From: Bacillota bacterium
GTDB lineage: Bacteria; Bacillota; Clostridia; Oscillospirales; Ruminococcaceae
Length of the DNA stretch: 5,771 nucleotides
Assembly: GCA_023395695.1 (NCBI GenBank)
Contig: JAEWYJ010000168.1
Span: forward strand, 1-5,771
Direction: 5' to 3'
Numbering within the stretch: position 1 is the first letter of the stretch; each line of letters begins with the position of its first letter. The notes under the pieces were generated by a model. That model worked only from the letters and a program-made list of their open reading frames with translations. It did not search any database and was not told the origin of the DNA. The translations under genes were made by a program, and so were the position numbers. Shown here piece after piece: positions 1 to 5,622 of the stretch.

Positions 1-1257
1 GTCTATCATTATGACCTTGACACCATCGCCCGCATGGCGGTCGAAGCCAACGGCGCGATCCGCATGGCGCATCTGGCCATTGTGGGCAGCCACAGCGTCA
101 ACGGTGTGGCGCAGGTACACTCCCAACTGTTAAAGAGCCAGCTTTTTAACGATTTTTATAAAACCTACCCGTCACGGTTTAATAATAAGACCAACGGTAT
201 CACCCACCGCCGCTGGCTGAATGCGAGCAATCCGCGTCTGAGCGCTTTGCTGGAGGATGCCGCAGGCATCCAGAGTGCCAAGAACCCGACCCGCCTTGCG
301 GAGCTGACCAAGCGTGGCTTGGAGCGGGACGAGAGCTTTCTCAAGGCGCTGGCCGGCGTTAAAGCCGACAACAAGGCCGATTTCTCGGATTTTTTAAAGC
401 GGGAGCACGGTTTCTCGGTCGACCCCGCATTCCTGTTCGATTTTCACGTCAAGCGCATTCATGCTTATAAGCGCCAGCTTTTAAACGCGCTTAAAATTTT
501 AGACCGCTACTTTGCCATCAAGGAGGATGGGCGAACCGACTTTACACCCACGGCTTTTTTCTTTGCGGGTAAGGCAGCGCCGGGTTATGTTTACGCCAAG
601 ACCGTTATCAAGCTGATCCATTCTATTGCCGCGCTGGTTAACAACGACCCGACGGTCAGTGCGCTGATGCAGGTTCGGTTTTTAGAGAACTACAATGTGT
701 CGCTGGCGCAGCGCATCTTCCCCGCCGCCGATATCAGCGAGCAGATTTCCACCGCCGGCACCGAAGCCTCCGGCACCGGCAACATGAAGTTTATGCTCAA
801 TGGCGCGTTGACGCTCGGCACCATGGATGGCGCCAATATTGAAATTGCGCAGGCGGTCGGTGCGGAGAACATCTTCACCTTTGGCCTTTCTGTGGATGAG
901 ATTATGCGCGCCCGGCGGGAAAACAGCTACCGCAGCGCCGAGCTTTACGCGGCCGACCGCCGAATTAAGCGCATGCTTGACGCACTGACCAACAAAACCC
1001 TCACCGACGCGTCCCCTGAGGAGTTTTTACCGATTTTTAATGCGCTTGTGCTGCAAAACGATTATTATTTTTGTCTGGCCGATTTTGAGGCATACACACA
1101 GACGGCTGAGAGCGCCGGGCGCATCTACCGCGAAGAGCCGCTGCGCTGGCTGAGGATGTCCGCGGTGAATATTGCAAATGCCGGACGGTTTTCCAGCGAT
1201 GAAACCATCCGCGAATACGCCAAGGATATCTGGAATATTCATCCCGCTAAATTGTAA
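1..1257 (+). CDS. glgP: Glycogen/starch phosphorylase, C-terminal half (5' end outside window)
   Basis: This enzyme uses phosphate to release glucose-1-phosphate from the non-reducing ends of glycogen or maltodextrin chains in the cytoplasm, with pyridoxal phosphate as cofactor. The frame is open from base 1, so about 418 residues of a protein usually near 800 are visible. Family signatures in order are MAHLAIVGSHSVNGVA (from base 64), NKTNGITHRRWL (from about base 184), the phosphate-site stretch VKRIHAYKRQLL (from about base 448) and EASGTGNMKFMLNGA. In the last of these the lysine codon at 787-789 is the expected Schiff-base lysine for pyridoxal phosphate. The C-terminus ends YAKDIWNIHPAKL, typical of a complete end. 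No catalytic residue that should lie in this half is missing, and there is no frameshift. A hairpin terminator follows 22 bases after the stop, so this is the last gene of its transcript. The glycogen-phosphorylase family call is near certain; preference for glycogen over maltodextrin cannot be decided. Confidence 0.97.
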   Translation, partial: VYHYDLDTIARMAVEANGAIRMAHLAIVGSHSVNGVAQVHSQLLKSQLFNDFYKTYPSRFNNKTNGITHRRWLNASNPRLSALLEDAAGIQSAKNPTRLAELTKRGLERDESFLKALAGVKADNKADFSDFLKREHGFSVDPAFLFDFHVKRIHAYKRQLLNALKILDRYFAIKEDGRTDFTPTAFFFAGKAAPGYVYAKTVIKLIHSIAALVNNDPTVSALMQVRFLENYNVSLAQRIFPAADISEQISTAGTEASGTGNMKFMLNGALTLGTMDGANIEIAQAVGAENIFTFGLSVDEIMRARRENSYRSAELYAADRRIKRMLDALTNKTLTDASPEEFLPIFNALVLQNDYYFCLADFEAYTQTAESAGRIYREEPLRWLRMSAVNIANAGRFSSDETIREYAKDIWNIHPAKL

Positions 1258-1275
1258 AATACGCTTCAGACGCTC

Positions 1276-1319
1276 AAAAGACCCGGCAGGTGTGTGCTAC
1301 ACGCCCGCCGGGTCTTTTT
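1276..1319. terminator. Intrinsic terminator after glgP, probably bidirectional
   Basis: GACCCGGCAGGTGTG (1280-1294) pairs with CACGCCCGCCGGGTC (1300-1314). This gives a 15-pair stem with one A-C mismatch and one G-T wobble around a 5-base loop. TTTTT follows on the plus strand and AAAA precedes the stem, so the minus-strand transcript also ends in a U-run after the hairpin. The hairpin begins 22 bases after the glgP stop and lies between glgP and the leftward genes, as expected for a shared terminator between converging transcripts. The plus-strand role is near certain; the minus-strand role is inferred from the symmetry. Confidence 0.88.
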
Positions 1320-1393
1320 GTCGAGAAGCTCATAGTCTCAGCAACATTGTAAAATGGAATGCAACAGGGAAAAATATGTATGCCAATCCAGAA

Positions 1394-1636
1394 CTATTTT
1401 TCAGTTTGACCGGCTATATAGTCAAACCACCAGAAAATCAATACGTCTTGACGATCCATTTTGCAGCTGACCGCGTTGTCGTCCTTGAAGGGCGCCAGCC
1501 CATCTGCGTCCTCCGCCTTGTCAGCCACAAAACAGCCTCGCCAATCCTGTATCGTTTTTCTGGTGGTATGACTATAACACATAAAAACAGCATAGTCCAA
1601 GGCGTTGGCATGGTTTTTGGCATAGGCCCATCCTGT
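1394..1636 (-). other. Short leftward open frame of unknown status (possible gene remnant)
   Basis: The 326 bases between the glgP terminator and the sugar-binding gene hold no confident gene. On the minus strand one frame is open for 81 codons, from just after a stop at 1637-1639 to a stop at 1394. It lies directly downstream of the sugar-binding gene, whose stop is at 1647. The predicted product contains GCFVADKAEDADGLAPF and DVLIFWWFDYIAGQ. The central part uses codons similar to the neighbouring genes (GCG, GAC, GAG, CTG). The only starts are TTG 1600 or internal ATGs, none with a ribosome binding site, and I recognise no family. It could be the tail of a decayed gene, a tiny unknown protein or chance. 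Overlapping frames on both strands are also open (1438-1623 minus; 1172-1675 plus), which weakens the coding case. An inverted repeat GTTTGAC/GTCAAAC (1404-1410 and 1421-1427) sits at its 3' end. Confidence 0.2.
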
Positions 1637-1646
1637 TTATACCCGC

Positions 1647-2609
1647 TTAAAAATGCAAATCCTTTGGGATTTTAAGCCTTGTAACCGGCTCAAAGGGAAC
1701 CCAGATAACATGCGGCTCCTGCGCCGATGCCGAATAGTTTATGCCGTGGTCAATCGGATTACCGTTGAGCATATTTGTTAAGGCGGCAACCGCAGTTTCT
1801 CCCTGCGCTTTGGAATTCTGAAAAACCGTCATGGCCAGCTTGCCGTCGAGAAGCGCCCGAACGGCCGGCTCGGTTGCGTCGATACCGACAATTATTTTTT
1901 TGCCGGGGTCCATGCCCAGATATTCAAACGCTTCAATAGCGCCTAATGCCATTGCGTCATTATTTGAGATAATGGCGTCAAAGTTAACGCCGGATCTTAA
2001 CACCGGCAAAATTTTAGTCATGGCGTCATGGCGGTCGTAATTGGCCACAATAGGGGGTGCAACCCTGATCGCCCGGATGCCGTTATCCGCAAGCGCCTGC
2101 AACGCCGCCTCGGTCCGCTGCCCGCTGGAAAGCGCGGTCGGCTGCCCCTTGAGCAGGAGGTAGCGCACCTCGTTCTTACCCCTTTCTTTTAAGTGGTTTG
2201 CAAGCCATTCGCCTTGCAGCCGTCCGGCTACGGCCTCGTCAGAGCCTATGTATACCGCGTTTTTATTCAGCAGGCCCATGTCGTCAGGGGCGCGGTTAAC
2301 CAGCACCACCTTCATATTTTCCGCCGCTTTGAGAATAGGAGCGGCGCTGTCGGGCGTGACCAGATTAACGATAATCCCCTTTTCGCCCTTTTGGAAGGCG
2401 TTTTCGACCTGCATCAGCTGAAGATCGGCGGAATTTTTAGAATCGAGAAGCGACAGGTTGAAATTTCCTCTTCGGGCTGCCTCTGAGATATGAGATTCCA
2501 GCCTGGAGATAAATTCGTCCTCGCCCTTATAGGCTAAAGAAACAAGCTTTTTGTTGTTGGTATGAACCGTGTTCGTCATGGGTCGTATATTGGCCCGCTT
2601 CCAAATCAT
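1647..2609 (-). CDS. Sugar-binding protein of the MglB/RbsB fold, without signal peptide
   Basis: The 320-residue protein matches the periplasmic-binding type 1 (Peripla_BP_4-like) fold and reads closest to galactose/glucose-binding MglB. Landmarks are LVSLAYKGEDEF (22-33), GIIVNLVTPDSAAPIL (78-93), VNRAP (104-108), YIGSD (120-124), LLLKGQP (151-157), IISNNDAMALGAIEA (213-227), VGIDATEPAV (241-250) and TVFQNSKAQG (261-270). Such proteins normally sit outside the membrane and feed an ABC importer. Here the N-terminus (MIWKRANIRPMTNTVHTNNK) has no hydrophobic signal or lipobox and no ATPase or permease gene is adjacent, so its location and role are unclear. I chose the start at 2609 because AGGGAGGAGA lies at the right distance and a consensus -10 box lies just upstream. 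The ATG at 2675 has no ribosome binding site and would place the promoter inside the gene. No LacI-type helix-turn-helix is visible in any upstream frame. The fold is certain; a cytoplasmic sensor or a decayed importer component are the alternatives. Confidence 0.88.
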   Translation of the reverse strand: MIWKRANIRPMTNTVHTNNKKLVSLAYKGEDEFISRLESHISEAARRGNFNLSLLDSKNSADLQLMQVENAFQKGEKGIIVNLVTPDSAAPILKAAENMKVVLVNRAPDDMGLLNKNAVYIGSDEAVAGRLQGEWLANHLKERGKNEVRYLLLKGQPTALSSGQRTEAALQALADNGIRAIRVAPPIVANYDRHDAMTKILPVLRSGVNFDAIISNNDAMALGAIEAFEYLGMDPGKKIIVGIDATEPAVRALLDGKLAMTVFQNSKAQGETAVAALTNMLNGNPIDHGINYSASAQEPHVIWVPFEPVTRLKIPKDLHF

Positions 2610-2617
2610 GGCGTTTA

Positions 2618-2627
2618 TCTCCTCCCT
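2618..2627 (-). promoter_or_regulatory. Ribosome binding site deciding the sugar-binding protein start
   Basis: On the minus strand AGGGAGGAGA stands about 9 bases before the ATG at 2609 and is strongly complementary to the 16S rRNA 3' end. Nothing comparable precedes the in-frame ATG at 2675, so the shorter 320-residue product is preferred. Confidence 0.75.
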
Positions 2628-2654
2628 GAGTCTTTTGGGAATGCGTCTTATTTT

Positions 2655-2680
2655 ATTATATTGCCACAGGCGCATGTAAA
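2655..2680 (-). promoter_or_regulatory. Probable promoter of the sugar-binding gene
   Basis: The minus strand carries a perfect TATAAT (plus-strand positions 2655-2660), 46 bases before the chosen start codon. This would leave a leader of roughly 35-40 bases ending in the strong ribosome binding site. The -35 element is poor: TTTACA (2675-2680) lies only 14 bases upstream, and the 17-base position reads GCATTT. The promoter may therefore need an activator, or the -10 match may be chance in an AT-rich patch. Confidence 0.45.
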
Positions 2681-2792
2681 TGCCACTGTTCAGGTATTCA
2701 AAACACAGCGGGGGGAGGCTCCGAAGTCTTATAAGAGTGGGTTAACGGCGCGGGAATCAGGCAGAAAAGGGCCATAAAGCGGGGGTTTGTCG

Positions 2793-2807
2793 CTGTTTTA
2801 AAAACAG
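2793..2807. promoter_or_regulatory. Perfect AT-rich palindrome upstream of the sugar-binding gene
   Basis: CTGTTTT and AAAACAG form a 7-base inverted repeat around a single central base. It lies about 130 bases upstream of the proposed -10 box and 66 bases past the end of the lysR-type gene. The one-base centre and lack of a GC-rich stem make it a poor terminator, so a protein-binding operator is more likely. The remainder of 2610-2873 holds no gene: only the promoter and a weak TAAACC/GGTTTA repeat (2831-2849). No convincing terminator follows the regulator gene. Confidence 0.25.
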
Positions 2808-2873
2808 TCGGACGAGGCATTGAACGTCGGTAAACCGTTTATGGGTTTAAAGCAGGGGCGTTTTGTATTCCTG

Positions 2874-3875
2874 TTAGGATTCACCGGGCAGATAGCCCGT
2901 CTCCAAATAAGGCTCAAGGCTGCGCTGCGTTTCGTGGCTGTAAGCCTGAATATGGCTTTTCATCATCTGGACAAAGCTTTCTATATAATACGGCGAGTAA
3001 ATATAGCGGGGGCGTATCAGCTCAATGCGGGTGCTTTCGCGCATATCCCGCAGGCGAAAAATACGAACCGGTTCGCGGTCTGCGTGCAGCCTGTTGTATA
3101 AAATAACTTGCTTTAAGACCAGCTTTGGGCAAAAAGCGGCGACCATATGACGACCGCACAAGCTAATTTGCGTTTCGTAATCACTGATGGCGTATATTTG
3201 GTTGGGGCAAAGATTCTGCGCGTCGAGATAGCGCCGGATCAGCTGATTGGTGGTACTGACGTTAACAGTACCGGCAAAGGGCATGCCTGAAAAGCGGTGC
3301 AGGTCCAGCGCCCCGTCGTCATACGCGTGGGAGGTTGTCCCAGCCCGGTACCACCGACGCAAAAACGTCTGTGTGGCAATCAGATAAACACTGTCTTTGG
3401 CAATTGGAATTGCCTCCAGTTGCGCGTTGGCAGGACAGTCGATACCTAAAAACAAATCCAGTTCTCCGCGCAGCATTTTTTCCAGCATGTTGCTGGTTTC
3501 GTCCAGAATGGTCGAGACACGAACCTGCGGAAATACGCTGCCGTATTCCTGTAAAAAGTCCGGCAGCATCAGGCGGGCGCGGCTGGAATTGAGACCGAAC
3601 GCAATGCTGCCGCCGGTGCCGGCGCGTATATCGTCCAGCCGCTTATTAAAGCCGTCTTCTATCATGCCAATCTGGCGCAGTGTCTCGTACAGTGCTTGTC
3701 CGGCCACCGTCAGCGCCAGCTGCGGCTCACGGTCAAATAATTTGACCCCGTAATGCGCCTCCAGCTTTTTAATATTGCTGCTGACGCATTGCTGCGTCAC
3801 AAAGCCTTTCTGCGCTGCTTTGGTAAAGCTCATTTCTTCTACAGACAGTATAAAAAGTCGACGCGCCGTATCCAT
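2874..3875 (-). CDS. LysR-family transcriptional regulator
   Basis: This is a DNA-binding regulator of 333 residues, slightly longer than the usual ~300. The N-terminus has the standard winged helix-turn-helix: LFILSVEEMSFTKAAQKGFVT, then QQCVSSNIKKLEAHYGVKLFDR and a wing ending LTVAGQALYET (about residues 7-65). A linker helix and a LysR substrate-binding domain follow (about 88-310), with GSIAFGL (89-95) as the first strand and ELDLFLGI (138-145) before the effector pocket. QQCVS replaces the common QPAVS at the recognition helix, a mild variation. The start is supported by AGGAGGT ending 5 bases before the ATG. The gene diverges from a permease and hydrolase pair, the classic arrangement in which a LysR protein senses a substrate or intermediate and activates the opposite operon from the shared intergenic region. 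The family is certain; the effector is unknown and control of the neighbours is inferred. Confidence 0.95.
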   Translation of the reverse strand: MDTARRLFILSVEEMSFTKAAQKGFVTQQCVSSNIKKLEAHYGVKLFDREPQLALTVAGQALYETLRQIGMIEDGFNKRLDDIRAGTGGSIAFGLNSSRARLMLPDFLQEYGSVFPQVRVSTILDETSNMLEKMLRGELDLFLGIDCPANAQLEAIPIAKDSVYLIATQTFLRRWYRAGTTSHAYDDGALDLHRFSGMPFAGTVNVSTTNQLIRRYLDAQNLCPNQIYAISDYETQISLCGRHMVAAFCPKLVLKQVILYNRLHADREPVRIFRLRDMRESTRIELIRPRYIYSPYYIESFVQMMKSHIQAYSHETQRSLEPYLETGYLPGES

Positions 3876-4023
3876 AGCTTACCTCCTGTCTTCTTTGCGG
3901 CAGCCCCTGCAACTATGCGCCATGGAGCGCCTGCAAAGGTGTGGGCGCTAAAGTTACCCATTGAAAATTAATCTCCCTTAAGTCTCTTTTGCACCGGACG
4001 GTATTGCCGCCCGCACCAGATAC

Positions 4024-4083
4024 AAAATAGTTTCGTCAGGCTTATTTTACTTTTGGATGGGTCTGTTTATAGTTCTCTATTTA
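4024..4083 (+). promoter_or_regulatory. Candidate promoter and LysR-type operator dyads for the permease operon
   Basis: AAAATA (4024-4029) and TATTTT (4043-4048) form a dyad with a 13-base gap, a size that fits LysR-type operators (T-N11-A core in a longer dyad). A second dyad, ATAG-TTCT-CTAT, lies at 4069-4080. Between and overlapping them are TTGGAT (4053-4058) and, 17 bases on, TCTATT (4076-4081), a weak -35/-10 pair of the kind that needs an activator. The matches are modest in an AT-rich region, so chance is a real possibility. Confidence 0.25.
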
Positions 4084-4165
4084 TATATGCCAAAAATATG
4101 GCCCGTTGTCAACCTGTACTAAATCTTATTTTTTTCGCTTTCTGGGCGCACACCTTCCCCAATGG

Positions 4166-4309
4166 ATGGAATGGGTGTTTTTATACCTTCCACAATTTTT
4201 TGTTGTGTGGATATCCGCCATTATTTGTTTTACTTTTAACGATCCAGCTGATAACGTGGATACTAAGAAGAAGCGGCCGCTTCAAAAAAAGAGGAGAGCA
4301 ACTAAATGA
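4166..4309 (+). CDS. Possible small cationic single-helix membrane protein, overlapping permease start
   Basis: From the ATG at 4166 the frame encodes 47 residues; it is open back to 4073, and a TTG at 4106 would give 67. The product has one hydrophobic helix (FLYLPQFFVVWISAIICFTF, residues 5-24) followed by an acidic turn and a strongly basic tail (TKKKRPLQKKRRATK). That predicts the tail in the cytoplasm. Its TGA stop (4307-4309) overlaps the permease ATG (4306-4308) as ATGA, a common mark of translational coupling. Small one- or two-helix partners encoded just before a large permease are known in other transporter families, so a partner or leader role is conceivable. Against it, no start has a convincing ribosome binding site, the region is AT-rich, and the basic tail partly results from the purine-rich ribosome binding site of the permease. 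I do not recognise a family. Confidence 0.3.
   Translation: MEWVFLYLPQFFVVWISAIICFTFNDPADNVDTKKKRPLQKKRRATK
4291..4296 (+). promoter_or_regulatory. Ribosome binding site of the permease gene
   Basis: GAGGAG lies 9 bases before the permease ATG at 4306. It sits inside the possible upstream small ORF, so a ribosome translating that ORF would pass directly over it. Confidence 0.7.
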
Positions 4310-5598
4310 ACGTTATAATTATTCCCATTTTTATTTGTCTGTTCAGTCTGCTGGCCTATAAAAAATGGAGCCCTATTTTGCTGGGGCCCGTCATGGCACT
4401 TTTGTTGGTTATTTGTACGCGCCTGCCGCTTCTTGACACCATGCTGGGCCCCTACCTTGAAGCCGCATCTAATTTTGTCAAAAGCAATTTTTTTGTGTTT
4501 TTTCTGGGCGCAATTTTTGGCGGCGTTATGGAGGTTACCAATGCGGCTAAATCAATTGCGGTGTGGATGTCCGGCATTACTAAGGGGAAATTTGTGCTCC
4601 CGCTTATCATGACCATCACCGGTATTCTGGCCTTTGGGGGCGTCAGCGGATTCGTGGTCTATTTTTCCATGTATCCTATCGCGCTGCATCTGTGCCGTGA
4701 ATCGAACATTTCACGTGCGCTTATTCCCGGTGCAATAGCCTCGGGTTGCTGGACCTGGGCGATGACCGCTCCCGGCTCACCCTCGGTTCCAAACGTTCTG
4801 GCCATGAAGGCCCTGGGCACCAGCTCCACTGCCGACCTGGTGGGCGGCATCCTGTTTGCGGGCGTGTTCCAGTACATATTGGTATTTCTGTACCTTGAGT
4901 GGCAGGCCCGGCTATACAGTAAGCGCGGCAACGGCTTTGTTACCGACGACTATGTTGAAGCGGAAATGAACAAAAATCAGGATAAGCAGATGCCCAATCC
5001 TTTGGTTGCCTTTCTGCCGCTCATCACCATTATCGTGCTGTTTAATGTCGTCCATCTTGCTATAGAAATTGCGCTGGTAGCCGGCGTATTGCTGGGTATT
5101 TTGTTGTTGTACCGGTATGGCGGCAATGCGTCCGCGTGGCTGCAGGTTTGCAACAAGGGCGCCAATAATTCGGCTGTGGTCATTCTGAATACCGCAATGG
5201 TTGTCGGATTTGCCGGTGTTATGAAGCAAACAACCGCCTTTAGCACGCTGGTGTCTAATCTTGGCGGCATGTCGATGAGTCCCCTTGTTTATGTTGCCAT
5301 TACCGCCGGGCTGTGCGCAGCCGCTGCGGCGTCCGCCTCAGGCGGTATGGGCGTTGCGCTTGAAGCGTTTAAAGGCGCCTATCTGGCGCTGGGCATCTCT
5401 CCCGAAATTATCCACCGTATCGCGGTTATCGCCAGCGGTACGCTCGACTCCCTGCCCCATACCGGCGGGCAGATTACCTTGCTGAATATCTGCCATATGA
5501 GTCATAAGGAATCGTATCTGCATATGTTTGTCACCGAATGCATTATTCCGCTGATTACGGTGACGGCGCTGATTCTATGGCATTCGGCCGGCTTTTAA
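4306..5598 (+). CDS. GntP-family permease (gluconate/hydroxy-acid symporter-like)
   Basis: A 430-residue integral membrane protein with about 11-12 hydrophobic segments (roughly 2-17, 22-40, 60-78, 96-125, 137-153, 178-197, 232-250, 252-269, 287-307, 326-345, 409-426) and a hydrophilic loop at 199-231. Length and topology fit GntP-type proton symporters, which are near 440 residues. Two family signatures are clear: GFVVYFSMYPIA (115-126) leading to IPGAIASG (140-147) and MTAPGSPSVPNV (153-164), and the C-terminal SGTLDSLPHTGGQITLLNI (377-395) followed by SHKESY (399-404). Known members import gluconate, other sugar acids, D-serine or hydroxybutyrate-like acids, so a small carboxylate is the likely cargo; the exact one cannot be told. 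The ATG at 4306 follows GAGGAG at 9 bases. A hydrolase-like gene begins 24 bases after the stop with no terminator between, so the two are very probably co-transcribed and presumably controlled by the divergent LysR regulator. Confidence 0.9.
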   Translation: MNVIIIPIFICLFSLLAYKKWSPILLGPVMALLLVICTRLPLLDTMLGPYLEAASNFVKSNFFVFFLGAIFGGVMEVTNAAKSIAVWMSGITKGKFVLPLIMTITGILAFGGVSGFVVYFSMYPIALHLCRESNISRALIPGAIASGCWTWAMTAPGSPSVPNVLAMKALGTSSTADLVGGILFAGVFQYILVFLYLEWQARLYSKRGNGFVTDDYVEAEMNKNQDKQMPNPLVAFLPLITIIVLFNVVHLAIEIALVAGVLLGILLLYRYGGNASAWLQVCNKGANNSAVVILNTAMVVGFAGVMKQTTAFSTLVSNLGGMSMSPLVYVAITAGLCAAAAASASGGMGVALEAFKGAYLALGISPEIIHRIAVIASGTLDSLPHTGGQITLLNICHMSHKESYLHMFVTECIIPLITVTALILWHSAGF

Positions 5599-5608
5599 AA
5601 CGAGGGAT

Positions 5609-5615
5609 GGGGTGA
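5609..5615 (+). promoter_or_regulatory. Ribosome binding site supporting the GTG start of the hydrolase
   Basis: GGGGTGA stands 7 bases before GTG 5623, with a second purine run GAGGG at 5602-5606. This spacing favours GTG 5623 over the adjacent TTG 5626 as the initiation codon of the cut-off gene. Confidence 0.6.
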
Positions 5616-5622
5616 TATAACC

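Larger units (their letters stand above)
3876..4305. other. Divergent intergenic region between lysR-type gene and permease
   Basis: This 430-base stretch separates the two divergent transcripts and should contain both promoters and the regulator's binding sites. The left part (3880-4020) is about average in GC. The part from about 4021 to 4260 is clearly AT-rich; for example 4081-4140 is roughly one third GC. AAGGTGTG (3935-3942) recurs inverted as CACACCTT (4149-4156), and GCGC arms flank CATGGA at 3917-3930. No RNA gene, riboswitch core or terminator hairpin was recognised. The far right contains a possible small ORF that reaches the permease start and is listed separately. I could not identify a well-matched promoter for the regulator gene. 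Confidence 0.5.

Noticed and set aside
1341..1366. GCAACA direct repeat 20 bases apart after the terminator
   Set aside because: Six-base repeats at this spacing are expected by chance and no mobile element or attachment site surrounds them.
1172..1675. Plus-strand 167-codon open frame overlapping the glgP end and the sugar-binding gene's stop
   Set aside because: It overlaps the real glgP frame, runs through the terminator hairpin, has no ribosome binding site and shows no recognisable domain.
2610..2820. A LacI-type helix-turn-helix lost by frameshift upstream of the sugar-binding protein
   Set aside because: The N-terminal stretch vaguely resembles the LacI linker (REEINAM...RP), but the frames I read upstream on the minus strand show no HTH signature such as VSxATVSRVLN, and a promoter and ribosome binding site lie there instead.
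2831..2849. TAAACC/GGTTTA hairpin as a terminator for the lysR-type gene
   Set aside because: The stem is only six AT-rich pairs with no following U-run on the minus strand.
3335..3753. Plus-strand open frames opposite the LysR gene
   Set aside because: They are antisense shadows of a clearly coding LysR sequence with its own ribosome binding site and family motifs.
4053..4361. Plus-strand 102-codon hydrophobic frame spanning the permease start
   Set aside because: It overlaps 56 bases into the permease in another frame, starts with an unsupported TTG and its hydrophobicity follows from T-rich sequence.
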